Assembly (NCBI RefSeq): GCF_019511525.1
Contig: NZ_JAEUAT010000010.1
Span: 124,001-188,000 of the forward strand
From: Rhizobium cauense
GTDB lineage: Bacteria; Pseudomonadota; Alphaproteobacteria; Rhizobiales; Rhizobiaceae
Reading direction: 5' to 3'
Length of the DNA: 64,000 bases
Shown here: in pieces, positions 1 to 8,148 of the stretch
How positions within the stretch are numbered: the stretch's first letter is position 1
Layout: every line of letters starts with the position of its first letter
The notes under the pieces: generated by a model
The model's input: the letters and a program-made list of their open reading frames with translations, nothing else
Told to the model about the DNA's origin: nothing
Databases searched by the model: none
Made by a program: the position numbers and the translations under genes

Positions 1-12
1 CGCGCGATATGT

Positions 13-38
13 GATATACATTGATGATATCATATATC
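13..38. promoter_or_regulatory. Candidate VapB operator
   Basis: AT-rich inverted repeats lie directly before the antitoxin start. GATATA at 13-18 is mirrored by TATATC at 33-38, and a perfect 10-bp palindrome ATGATATCAT lies at 24-33. VapB-type antitoxins normally autoregulate through such palindromes. The assignment is inferred from position. Confidence 0.4.
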
Positions 39-48
39 GGAGTACATT

Positions 49-267
49 ATGATGAGAACGCTCGTTGACATCGATGATGATGATCTGAAAGCGCTGAACG
101 ATCTCGCCGCGACGAAGAATGTGTCGCGCGCCTCTCTCATTCGCAAGGCGGTCAGCGCTTTCCTCGAACAGAGTTCGGTCGACGACAGAAGCCAGGCGTT
201 CGGGCTTTGGGGTAATCGGAAGGTCGATGGCTTGGCTTATCAGGAGGAGATCAGGGGCGAATGGTAA
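49..267 (+). CDS. vapB: Ribbon-helix-helix antitoxin (VapB-like)
   Basis: A 72-residue protein with a CopG/Arc-type ribbon-helix-helix N-terminus: a short beta strand (RTLVDIDDDDL), then two helices with the motif NVSRASLIRKAVSAFLEQ. The acidic and aromatic C-terminal tail would wrap the toxin. It should bind the operator palindromes just upstream and neutralise the PIN toxin encoded next. The two ATG codons at 49 and 52 are both possible; CGGAG at 38-42 serves as ribosome binding site. Its stop overlaps the toxin start by 7 nt, the usual coupling in vapBC operons. Confidence 0.8.
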   Translation: MMRTLVDIDDDDLKALNDLAATKNVSRASLIRKAVSAFLEQSSVDDRSQAFGLWGNRKVDGLAYQEEIRGEW

Positions 268-632
268 AGCCACTGTTCGATACCAACATCCTCATCGATT
301 ACCTGAATGCTGTTCCACAAGCCGCCGAGGAGTTTGATCGCTACGACACGGCGGCAATCAGCATTATCACCTGGGTGGAAGTGCTAGCAGGTGCCGGTCC
401 TGATGTCGCGGATGCCACGCGTCGTTTCCTGGGAGGCTTCCAGATCGTTTCACTGGAAGCTTCCGTCGCGGAGAGGGCCGTAGAGATTAGGAAGGAATAC
501 AGGATCAAGCTGCCCGACGCCATTATCTGGGCAACCGCCGACACGAGCTCGATGCTACTCGTCACACGCAACAGCAAGGATTTTCCAGCGGACGCACCGG
601 GCGTGCGCATCCCTTATGTACTCTCGGTTTAG
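261..632 (+). CDS. vapC: PIN-domain ribonuclease toxin (VapC-like)
   Basis: A 123-residue PIN-domain protein, full length for VapC. The acidic metal-binding residues are visible: Asp in LFDTN near residue 7, Glu in WVEVLAG near 40, Asp in LPDAIIWA near 86 and Asp in TRNSKDF near 107. The family cleaves RNA (tRNA or rRNA) with Mg2+ or Mn2+. The start ATG overlaps the antitoxin stop and has AGGGGCGA in front. The stop overlaps the convergent chloride-channel stop by four bases (629-632). The RNA target cannot be told from sequence. Confidence 0.85.
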   Translation: MVKPLFDTNILIDYLNAVPQAAEEFDRYDTAAISIITWVEVLAGAGPDVADATRRFLGGFQIVSLEASVAERAVEIRKEYRIKLPDAIIWATADTSSMLLVTRNSKDFPADAPGVRIPYVLSV

Positions 633-1990
633 CTGACCGCTTCCTCCGCGTTTGCCTTGTGCTCCGCTGCCCGCCGCGCACGGATGGCGGCTGCGATGAA
701 GACCCTCGACAGCCCGTGGTACAACGGCTCGCGGGACAGCAGCCGCGAAGTGACGTAGCCGATCATCGACACCGCCATGATCGGGATCACCGCCTGATGA
801 TCCCCGGTCATCTCCAGAATGATGACGAAGGCAGTCATCGGTGCCTGCACCACTCCCGCAAAATAGCCTGCCATGCCCAGAATTGCCGCGAGCGCGATGC
901 TGCTGCCAACCAGTGTGCCCACCGTGCTGCCGAAGCCGGCGCCGACGGCAAGCGACGGCGCAAAAATGCCGCCGGGAATGCCCGACATCATCGACAGGAA
1001 GCTTGCAATCAGCTTCTCGACAAAGAAAAGCAGCGGCAGTGCTTCTCCTTCGACAGCGCTTCTTGCCTGTTCATAGCCGGTGCCAAAGGTCATGCCGCCG
1101 GAAGCGACGCCGATGATGGCGATCGCGAGGCCGCAGGCGCCGGCAAGGCAGAGCATCCGCTTCAATGGCTGCGGCTGCGCCCAACGCCGGATGCGCTGGC
1201 CGACATGCAGTGCCAGTCCGCTGAACGCGGCCCCGAGCGCCCCTCCACCAACCCCGCAGATCAGCACAAGGCTCCAGTCGGCGAGCGTCATCGGCGCAAC
1301 GGAGGTCGAGCCGAAGTAGTTATAGCTGCCGGCAAGGCCGAGGGCGGCTAGGCCCGAAAGGATCACGGCGGTCAGAACCAGACCATTGGCGCGGGATTCG
1401 TAGGCCCGGCTCATTTCCTCGATCGCAAACACGATACCGGCAAGCGGCGTGTTGAATGCAGCCGCTATACCAGCTGCCGATCCGGCGAGGATGAGCCCTC
1501 GTGCCTGCGCCATGCCGCCGAAGCGCGCAACGGCCAGCATTATCGAGGCGCCTACCTGCACGGTTGGGCCCTCACGCCCGATCGACGCGCCGCTGAGCAG
1601 TCCAAGCACCGTCAGCACGATCTTGCCAAGAGCGATCCTGAGCGACAGCAGCCGCGAGCGATCCACCTCGTCATGCAGATGCCGCGCGGCAATCGCCTGT
1701 GGAATGCCGCTGCCCTGCGAGTTGGGGAACAACGTCGCAGCGATATAGGCAGAGAGAACGAAGCCGAGCGGTGTGATGAGCAACGGCAGCAGGAACGACC
1801 ACTCGCCCGACGTGGTGATCGAGGCAAACGCCTTCTGCGCCATATCGGCCATCCGCGCGAAGCCGACGCTGATGACGCCGATCGCCAGGGCACCGCACCA
1901 GAACACCAGCCGCGGACGCCAGAGCGAAAAGGAGCCCCATAACACGCGTGATCGCCGAAGAAGCTTCGATTTTCTGTAGGATGGGGGCAT
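629..1990 (-). CDS. ClC-family chloride channel / Cl-/H+ antiporter
   Basis: A 453-residue, strongly hydrophobic inner-membrane protein with the ClC selectivity-filter signatures in order: GSGIPQ, GREGPTVQVGA (the gating glutamate), GIVFAIEEMSR (internal proton-pathway glutamate region) and GIFAPSLAVGAGFG. Both glutamates being present favours proton-coupled antiport over a passive channel. No C-terminal CBS domains follow, so it is the short bacterial form. Family members exchange chloride for protons in acid resistance and pH balance. It is convergent with vapC and appears monocistronic. Confidence 0.88.
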   Translation of the reverse strand: MPPSYRKSKLLRRSRVLWGSFSLWRPRLVFWCGALAIGVISVGFARMADMAQKAFASITTSGEWSFLLPLLITPLGFVLSAYIAATLFPNSQGSGIPQAIAARHLHDEVDRSRLLSLRIALGKIVLTVLGLLSGASIGREGPTVQVGASIMLAVARFGGMAQARGLILAGSAAGIAAAFNTPLAGIVFAIEEMSRAYESRANGLVLTAVILSGLAALGLAGSYNYFGSTSVAPMTLADWSLVLICGVGGGALGAAFSGLALHVGQRIRRWAQPQPLKRMLCLAGACGLAIAIIGVASGGMTFGTGYEQARSAVEGEALPLLFFVEKLIASFLSMMSGIPGGIFAPSLAVGAGFGSTVGTLVGSSIALAAILGMAGYFAGVVQAPMTAFVIILEMTGDHQAVIPIMAVSMIGYVTSRLLSREPLYHGLSRVFIAAAIRARRAAEHKANAEEAVS

Positions 1991-2184
1991 GTCGTTCCTG
2001 CGGCGCTATTTTAGGGGGCAGAGGTTGGGCCCCTTATCTGCGCCATGTCGTCTGCTTGCAAGGCCGGAAGCCTCTGCGGGTGGATGATGTTGGTCGCTCG
2101 GACGCTTCAAGATTCAGTGAGATGGCTTTCAATCGCCGGATTGTGCGCCAATTCGCCCCTGTCCAGGGATAGGGAGAAACGAAC

Positions 2185-2571
2185 ATGCATCTCATGAGCT
2201 CGAAACGGATGGCAATTGGTGCGGTTCTGGCACTGAGTTTGGCGACGGGAGCCGCCGCGCATCACGGCTGGACGTGGGCCGAGGGTGAGCAGACGGAATT
2301 ACGGGGAACCATTGAGAAGATAACGATGGGCGGTCCGCACCCGACGCTGGATGTCGCGACCGCTGACGACGGCGTCTGGCTCATCGAACTCGGCAATCCC
2401 CGGCAGACCGCACGCTCCGGTTTTGTCGAAGGCTCCGCAAAGAAGGGCGATGCGATTGTCGTCCTTGGAAACCGCTCACAGAAGGCCGACGAAAAGCGGA
2501 TGAAGGCCGTGAGGATCACCGTCGCCGACAAGCGCTACGACATCTATCCTGAACGGATCCAGACGAACTGA
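2185..2571 (+). CDS. Secreted DUF6152-like protein
   Basis: 128 residues with an N-terminal signal peptide ending near AAAHHGW. The His-rich start of the mature chain (HHGWTWAEGEQTELRGTIEKITMGGPHPTL) and the small beta-rich body match the DUF6152 family of periplasmic proteins, which has no known function. GGGAGAAACGAAC upstream of the ATG is a good ribosome binding site. The next gene begins immediately after its stop, so the two are probably co-translated. The HH pair and a later His could bind metal, but this is speculation. Confidence 0.65.
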   Translation: MHLMSSKRMAIGAVLALSLATGAAAHHGWTWAEGEQTELRGTIEKITMGGPHPTLDVATADDGVWLIELGNPRQTARSGFVEGSAKKGDAIVVLGNRSQKADEKRMKAVRITVADKRYDIYPERIQTN

Positions 2572-3051
2572 GTGATGGAAATCGAGTTCCTGGAATGGCT
2601 CGCCGCATCCCCGCTCTCGTCAGGGTTGCGGCGCTCGGCGCTTGTCTACATGGTCGTCAATGCCGCCCATATCCTTTCGATCGCGCTGCTGATCGGGGCG
2701 ATCCTTCCGCTGGATCTTCGGCTGATGGGCCTTTTTGGCTCGGCGCCACTGGCCATCATTGGTCCGTTCCTATCGAGAGCGGCAGCGGTGGGCCTCGCGG
2801 GAGCGCTGATTACCGGCTTTGCCCTGTTCAGCGTCAAGCCGATTGAATACGCCGGAAACCCAGCGTTTCTCGCGAAGCTGGGGCTCCTGATGCTCGGAAT
2901 CGTGAACGCTGCCTTGGTCCACAGTCAGGCAGCCTGGGGGCAGGTCTTATCAGGCAAGGCGCCACCACCTGGCTTGCGGTTTCAGGCCGGCGTCTCTGCC
3001 GCCGTCTGGGTATCCGCGCTCCTCGCCGGTCGCTGGATCGGCTTTATCTGA
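2572..3051 (+). CDS. Small integral membrane protein (DUF6644-like)
   Basis: About 159 residues with four predicted membrane helices. It can start at GTG 2572, flush against the preceding stop, or at the ATG at 2575, which I prefer. The layout (short amphipathic start EFLEWLAASPLSS, then AAHILSIALLIGAILPLDLRLMG) resembles the DUF6644 family that commonly follows DUF6152-type genes in Proteobacteria. The fixed pairing suggests a shared envelope role, possibly metal-related. Function is unknown. Confidence 0.6.
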   Translation: MMEIEFLEWLAASPLSSGLRRSALVYMVVNAAHILSIALLIGAILPLDLRLMGLFGSAPLAIIGPFLSRAAAVGLAGALITGFALFSVKPIEYAGNPAFLAKLGLLMLGIVNAALVHSQAAWGQVLSGKAPPPGLRFQAGVSAAVWVSALLAGRWIGFI

Positions 3052-3059
3052 CAGCGATT

Positions 3060-4712
3060 CTAGCGATCGCTCGTTTCCCAGCGCGGGTTGATCCACGGCT
3101 CCTGATTGGAACGCGGCAGCGGCTGCTTGCCGAGGATATGGTCGGCGGCCTTCTCGCCGGTCATGATCGATGGCCCGTTCAGGTTGCCATAGGTGACATG
3201 CGGGAAGATCGAGCTGTCCGCGACGCGCAGGCCGTCGACGCCGATGACGCGCGTCTCGGGATCGACGACCGCCATCGGATCGGTCTTCGCGCCCATCTTG
3301 CAGGTGCCGCAGGGGTGATAGGCGCTTTCAAGGTGCTCGCGCAGGAAGGCGTCGATCTGCTCGTCTGTCTGCACGTTCTCGCCCGGCTGGATCTCAGGTC
3401 CGCGATACTGGTCGAAGGCCTTCTGGCCGAAGATCTCGCGGGTCAGCCGCACGCAATGGCGAAACTTTTCCCAGTCCTCGGGATGGCTCATGTAGTTGAA
3501 GCGGATGACGGGATCGGCCTTCGGGTCCGAGGAACCAAGCGTGACGTTGCCGCGGGACTTCGACAGGTTGTAGCCTACATGCACCTGGAAGCCGTGGCTC
3601 TTGGCCGCCGCCTTGCCGTCATAGCTGATCGCGACCGGCAGGAAGTGGTACTGGATGTCAGGCTGCTTGACGCCGGGCGCGGAACGCAGGAAGGCGCAGG
3701 CCTCGAACTGGTTCGAGGTGCCGAGGCCCGATTTGGTGAACATCCACTGCGCGCCGGCAACGCCCTGCCAGAACCAGGGAAGCCAGGAATAGAGCGAAAC
3801 CGGCTTGGTGCTGACCTGCTGGAAGTAGAATTCCATATGGTCCTGCAGGTTGGCGCCGACGCCCGGGCGGTTCGCCTTGACCTCGATGCCCATGTCCTGC
3901 AGATGCGCGCCGGGGCCGATGCCCGAGAGCATCAGCAGCTTCGGCGAATTGAACGAGGAGGCCGAGACAATCACTTCGCGGTTCGCCTTGACGACCTCGA
4001 TCTTGCCGCCGCGCTCGATCTCGACACCGACAGCCCGGCCGTTCTCGATCATCACCTTCTGGGCGTGGCCGTAGACAACCTCGACGTTCGGGCGTTTCAG
4101 CGCCGGTTTCAGATAGGCTGACGCGGCCGACCAGCGACGGCCGCCGAAGATCGTCTGCTCCATAAGCCCGAAGCCTTCCTGCTTCGAGCCGTTATAGTCC
4201 TCGGTCGCCTCGAAGCCCGCCTGCTTGCCGGCCTCAACGAAGGCCTGGAACAGCGGGTTGCGGAAGACACCGCGCTGGACATGCAGCGGCCCATCGGTGC
4301 CGCGCCAGCCTTCCTCGCCGCCGTGGCTGTGTTCCATGCGCTTGAAGTAGGGGAGAACGTCGGCATAGGCCCAACCTTGCGCACCGAGCTCCTCCCAGCG
4401 GTTATAGTCCTCGGCGTGGCCGCGCACATAGACCATGCCGTTGATCGAGGAGGAGCCGCCGATCACCTTGCCGCGCGGTGCGGTGATGCGTCGATTGTTG
4501 AGGTTTGGCTCGGGCTCGGAGAGATAGCCCCAGTTGTAGCGCTTCATGCTCATCGGCCACGCAAGCGCTGCCGGCATCTGGATGAACGGCCCGAAATCGG
4601 AACCACCCGCCTCGATGACGATGACGGTATTCTTGCCGCCTTCCGAAAGCCGGTAGGCAAGCGCCGAGCCCGCCGAGCCGGAGCCGATGATGACGAAATC
4701 TGCCTGCTGCAT
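3060..4712 (-). CDS. betA: Choline dehydrogenase BetA
   Basis: A 550-residue GMC-family FAD oxidoreductase, full length for BetA. The N-terminus has the dinucleotide fold DFVIIGSGSAGSALAYRLSE, followed by GGSSSINGMVYVRG. The C-terminus has the HPCGTCKMG active-site region and the family ending GNLNGPSIMTGEKAADHILG. It oxidises choline to betaine aldehyde at the inner membrane, the first step of glycine betaine synthesis. It is last in betI-betB-betA, about 106 nt downstream of betB. Confidence 0.93.
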   Translation of the reverse strand: MQQADFVIIGSGSAGSALAYRLSEGGKNTVIVIEAGGSDFGPFIQMPAALAWPMSMKRYNWGYLSEPEPNLNNRRITAPRGKVIGGSSSINGMVYVRGHAEDYNRWEELGAQGWAYADVLPYFKRMEHSHGGEEGWRGTDGPLHVQRGVFRNPLFQAFVEAGKQAGFEATEDYNGSKQEGFGLMEQTIFGGRRWSAASAYLKPALKRPNVEVVYGHAQKVMIENGRAVGVEIERGGKIEVVKANREVIVSASSFNSPKLLMLSGIGPGAHLQDMGIEVKANRPGVGANLQDHMEFYFQQVSTKPVSLYSWLPWFWQGVAGAQWMFTKSGLGTSNQFEACAFLRSAPGVKQPDIQYHFLPVAISYDGKAAAKSHGFQVHVGYNLSKSRGNVTLGSSDPKADPVIRFNYMSHPEDWEKFRHCVRLTREIFGQKAFDQYRGPEIQPGENVQTDEQIDAFLREHLESAYHPCGTCKMGAKTDPMAVVDPETRVIGVDGLRVADSSIFPHVTYGNLNGPSIMTGEKAADHILGKQPLPRSNQEPWINPRWETSDR

Positions 4713-4818
4713 GATGTGCTTCTTTTCCGATTCACCGCCTCATCCTCGGATCGGCTGGAGAGCCGATCGGGACGAAGCAAAATTGAATGCTACCTGCCGG
4801 TGCTGGCTGCGTGCTGCC

Positions 4819-6288
4819 TCAATAAGGCGCCTGCACCGGCCCCATGCCGACATAGACCGTCTTCAGCTCCGAGTAGTGCTCCAGTGCCGCCAGCGAATTT
4901 TCGCGTCCGAAACCGGATTGCTTGGAGCCGCCGAACGGGATTTCGACAGGGCAGAGGTTGTAGGTGTTGATCCACAGCGTCCCGGCCTCGAGCTGGTCGA
5001 CGACGCGATGGGCGCGCGTCAGGTCTGATGTGAAGACGCCGGCCGAAAGGCCGAATTCCGTAGCGTTGCCGCGAGCGATGACCTCGGCCTCGTCATCGAA
5101 ATCGAGCACGCACATGACGGGTCCGAAGATCTCCTCGCGGGCGATCGTCATCTCGTCGGTGACGTCGGCAAAGACGGTCGGCTGCACATAGTAGCCTTCG
5201 CCGGAGACGTTGTTCGGGATGCCGCCGCCGGTGACAAGCGTTGCGCCCTCGGTCTTGCCCTTCTCGATGTAGGAGAGAACCTTGTCGCGCTGCGCCCAGG
5301 AGACCATCGGCCCGAGCTGCGTTGCCTCATCCATCGGATCACCGATCAGGATGGCTTCGGTACGGGCCTTCAGTCGCTTCAGGAACTCAGCCTTGATCTT
5401 CCGCTGTACGAAGACGCGGGTGCCGTTCGAGCAGACTTGTCCGGTCGAATAGAAATTGCCGAGCATGGCGCCGCCGACGGCGCTGTCGATGTCGGCATCG
5501 TCGAAGACGATCAAAGGCGACTTGCCACCGAGCTCCATGGTCACATGCTTGAGGCTGCCGGCAGCGGCAGCCGCGACCTTGCGGCCTGTCGGAACTGAAC
5601 CCGTCAGCGACACCTTGGCAACGTCAGGATGGTTGACCAGCAGCGGCCCGGTCTCGCGGTCGCCCTGGATGACGTTGTAGAGCCCCTTCGGCAGGCCGGC
5701 TTCGTGCAGGATCTCAGCAATGGCAAGCGCGCCGAGCGGCGTGTTTTCCGACGGCTTGAAGACCATGGCATTGCCTGCGGCAAGCGCCGGTGCGCCCTTC
5801 CAGCAGGCGATCTGCTGCGGATAGTTCCAGGCGCCGATGCCGACGCAGACGCCGAGCGGCACGCGCTTGGTGTAGGCGAAATCGCCGCCGAGCGGGATGT
5901 AGGAACCGTTGAGACCGGCAGCGATCACACCGCCGAAGAACTCGAAGCTGTCGGCACCCGAAGTCGGATCGGCAACAATCGTTTCCTGGATCGGCTTGCC
6001 GGTATCCAGCGTCTCCAGTTCTGACAGTTCGCGATTGCGTTCGCGAATGAGATCGGCTGCTCGCTTCAGGATGCGACCGCGGACCGTCGGGCTCATCGCT
6101 GCCCATTCCGGCTGGGCGCGCTTGGCTGCCGCGATCGCCTTCTCGACGATGGCAGGCGTTGCCGCGTGCAGGCGGGCGATAACCTCGCCGGTCGCCGGAT
6201 AGATGCTTTCGATGACACTCCCGGCGTCATCCTCGACGTATTCGCCGTCGATGAAATGGGAGGCTTTCGGCTGGGCTCTGAGGGTCAC
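4819..6288 (-). CDS. betB: Betaine aldehyde dehydrogenase BetB
   Basis: A 489-residue aldehyde dehydrogenase that converts betaine aldehyde to glycine betaine with NAD(P)+. It shows the catalytic glutamate motif MELGGKSPLIVFDDAD, the catalytic cysteine in YSTGQVCSNGTRVFV, and the C-terminal GGSKQSGFGRE. Its start overlaps the betI stop by four bases (6285-6288), so translation is coupled. Sinorhizobium meliloti has betC (choline sulfatase) between betI and betB; it is absent here, so the operon handles choline but not choline-O-sulfate. Confidence 0.94.
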   Translation of the reverse strand: MTLRAQPKASHFIDGEYVEDDAGSVIESIYPATGEVIARLHAATPAIVEKAIAAAKRAQPEWAAMSPTVRGRILKRAADLIRERNRELSELETLDTGKPIQETIVADPTSGADSFEFFGGVIAAGLNGSYIPLGGDFAYTKRVPLGVCVGIGAWNYPQQIACWKGAPALAAGNAMVFKPSENTPLGALAIAEILHEAGLPKGLYNVIQGDRETGPLLVNHPDVAKVSLTGSVPTGRKVAAAAAGSLKHVTMELGGKSPLIVFDDADIDSAVGGAMLGNFYSTGQVCSNGTRVFVQRKIKAEFLKRLKARTEAILIGDPMDEATQLGPMVSWAQRDKVLSYIEKGKTEGATLVTGGGIPNNVSGEGYYVQPTVFADVTDEMTIAREEIFGPVMCVLDFDDEAEVIARGNATEFGLSAGVFTSDLTRAHRVVDQLEAGTLWINTYNLCPVEIPFGGSKQSGFGRENSLAALEHYSELKTVYVGMGPVQAPY

Positions 6289-6884
6289 TGGATCTGTCCT
6301 TTCGCAAGGGCGGCAAGCTGTGAATTGATGTAGTCTTCGGTAAGCGAGATCGATGCCTCGATGCTGACAGGCGCTGACCTCAGACTTTGGCGGATATAAA
6401 GCCCGTCGATCATCGCAGCCGCGCCTTCAGCGATGCGTTCTGCGGCATCGCCGGGGCAGAGCGCTTTCAGGTTGGCGACGAGGTTCGACCGCAGACGGCG
6501 GGCATAGATGACGAGGAAGCGCCGGGTCTCCTCGGAACGCTGCGCCTCGGCGTAGAAGGCGAGCCAGGCGGCAATCGTTGCCGGCGCGAACTGGTTGGCC
6601 TGGAAGCTGACACGGATCACGGCGGAGATTTTTGCACGCGGTGTATCTACCGCCTTCAACGCCGTCACTGCGTCGTCGCGCAGTTGCTTTAGAAGCGAGC
6701 GGACAGTCTCGATCAGCAGCTGCTCCTTGCTGCCGAAATAATGGTGCGCCAGCGCCGGCGACACACCGGCCTGCCGGGCAATTTCAGACATGGTGACCGT
6801 AAGCGAGCCGTGATCGCCAATCACGCGCAACGCGGCATCGACGAGCGCCTTGCGGCGAACCGGCTCCATTCCGACCTTGGGCAT
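6285..6884 (-). CDS. betI: TetR-family choline-responsive repressor BetI
   Basis: A 199-residue TetR regulator with the BetI N-terminus MPKVGMEPVRRKALVDAAL. The helix-turn-helix lies at about residues 25-55 (VTMSEIARQAGVSPALAHHYFGSKEQLL), followed by an all-helical ligand domain. BetI represses the bet operon and is released by choline. A perfect-arm palindrome 34 nt upstream is its likely operator. It is first in the operon, so it probably regulates itself. Confidence 0.93.
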   Translation of the reverse strand: MPKVGMEPVRRKALVDAALRVIGDHGSLTVTMSEIARQAGVSPALAHHYFGSKEQLLIETVRSLLKQLRDDAVTALKAVDTPRAKISAVIRVSFQANQFAPATIAAWLAFYAEAQRSEETRRFLVIYARRLRSNLVANLKALCPGDAAERIAEGAAAMIDGLYIRQSLRSAPVSIEASISLTEDYINSQLAALAKGQIQ

Positions 6885-6917
6885 CGCATCACTCCATGAA
6901 CATACCCAAGCATAATT

Positions 6918-6937
6918 TTGATTGACTGGTCAATCAA
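6918..6937. promoter_or_regulatory. BetI operator
   Basis: A perfect 8-bp inverted repeat, TTGATTGA-CTGG-TCAATCAA, lies 34 bp before the betI start in an AT-rich stretch. Position and symmetry fit a TetR-family operator, and BetI is the TetR protein encoded next to it. Confidence 0.7.
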
Positions 6938-7024
6938 CAAAAATCTGGCGGGGAGTGCATATGGCTAACCACTTCCAATTGCGTGTTTTTGCGGCATACT
7001 CGTTTACCAACCGGGAGGTGTGCC

Positions 7025-7573
7025 ATGACCGACATATCTGATCGACTGAGCTTTTCGTCGCTGCAATCGAAATGGGGCTGGTTCGTCGCGCTGGGCGTGC
7101 TGCTGATCGTCTGCGGCATCATCGCATTGGCAAACGTCGTGATGGCGACCGTTGTGTCCGTCTACTATGTCGGCGTACTGATGCTGATCGGCGGCATCAC
7201 CTACCTGATCCACGCATTTCAGGTGCGAAGCTGGGACCAGGTGCTGTTTTGGGCGTTGAGCGGCGTGCTCTACGTGCTGGCCGGAGTCTTCACCTTCATG
7301 AATCCGCTCTTGGCATCGGCAGCGCTGACGCTCTTTCTTGCCATCGCCCTGCTGATTGCCGGCATATTCCGCATCTGGGTCGGCTGGCGTATGCGCCCGG
7401 TCAAGGGTTGGGTCTGGGTCCTCATCAGCGGCATCATCACTGCGCTCGCCGGTGTCGTGATCTACCTCGGCTGGCCGGTGAACAGCCTCTGGATCCTCGG
7501 GCTTTTCCTTGCCTGCGACCTTCTCATCCAGGGCTGGTCGATGCTCGCTCTTGGCCTTGCTGTCCGTCGCTGA
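7025..7573 (+). CDS. HdeD-family (DUF308) membrane protein
   Basis: 182 residues from ATG 7025, preceded by GGGAGGTG; a longer frame to 6983 lacks a ribosome binding site. Six hydrophobic helices in three similar pairs (WGWFVALGVLLIVCGIIAL and later repeats) give the DUF308/HdeD pattern. In Escherichia coli HdeD is an inner-membrane protein of the acid-resistance island; most homologues have no assigned function. It is divergent from betI and appears monocistronic. Confidence 0.75.
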   Translation: MTDISDRLSFSSLQSKWGWFVALGVLLIVCGIIALANVVMATVVSVYYVGVLMLIGGITYLIHAFQVRSWDQVLFWALSGVLYVLAGVFTFMNPLLASAALTLFLAIALLIAGIFRIWVGWRMRPVKGWVWVLISGIITALAGVVIYLGWPVNSLWILGLFLACDLLIQGWSMLALGLAVRR

Positions 7574-7618
7574 CTTATGCCCGCAATTCACAGGCTGACA
7601 TCACGGACTGTTTCTTTT

Positions 7619-7647
7619 TTGACAAGTATGTGAGTGAGGACTAAAAT
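7619..7647 (+). promoter_or_regulatory. Near-consensus sigma-70 promoter
   Basis: TTGACA at 7619-7624, a spacer of exactly 17 bp, then TAAAAT at 7642-7647. It would start transcription about 100 nt before the ParD-like gene. The leader contains a short hairpin GGACGG-AATAA-CCGTCC near 7697-7713. Confidence 0.6.
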
Positions 7648-7757
7648 TTCGCCATCAAGAGGCAGCCGAGGCGGCGGCGCGCGTCGGTAACGCCGTGGAC
7701 GGAATAACCGTCCCCCGACCGGGCATACGTGCCCCACGAGGTAAAGGGAGGAATCTC

Positions 7758-8000
7758 ATGCCGATGGTCACCGTATCCATTTCACCGTTGCAGGCTGCTG
7801 ATATCCGGGCCGCTGTCGACAATGGCAGCTATGCCTCGAGCAGTGAAGTCGTGCGCGAAGCCTTGCGCATGTGGGACGCCGCCCGCAAACTCGGCGGATG
7901 CCGCGAAGACATATTCGATCGGGACAGCGCCCCCCGTGGCGGCAGGTGCGTCGCAGACATGTTCGCCGATCATGAGGCTGAGCATCGGCGTACAGCCTGA
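7758..8000 (+). CDS. Orphan ParD-like antitoxin
   Basis: 80 residues from ATG 7758 (GGGAGGAATCTC upstream). The N-terminal half is a ribbon-helix-helix with the ParD signature VTVSISPLQAADIRAAVDNGSYASSSEVVREALRMWD. In ParDE systems it binds DNA and the ParE gyrase toxin. The C-terminal half (KLGGCREDIFDRDSAPRGG) does not look like a normal toxin-binding tail. No ParE or RelE frame follows before the next gene, so it is an orphan antitoxin or a repurposed regulator. Confidence 0.7.
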   Translation: MPMVTVSISPLQAADIRAAVDNGSYASSSEVVREALRMWDAARKLGGCREDIFDRDSAPRGGRCVADMFADHEAEHRRTA

Positions 8001-8148
8001 CCAAGCCTTTGATTGATCGATAAAATTCGATCGATTGGATGACCGGGAGAAGCCGGTTTTCACAAAAGTTTCATATTCGGGAAAGGGTTCGTTGATCCTT
8101 CTCCGCCAGTGTCCCTGCGCAAAACAATAAGACACAGTGGAGATTGGC

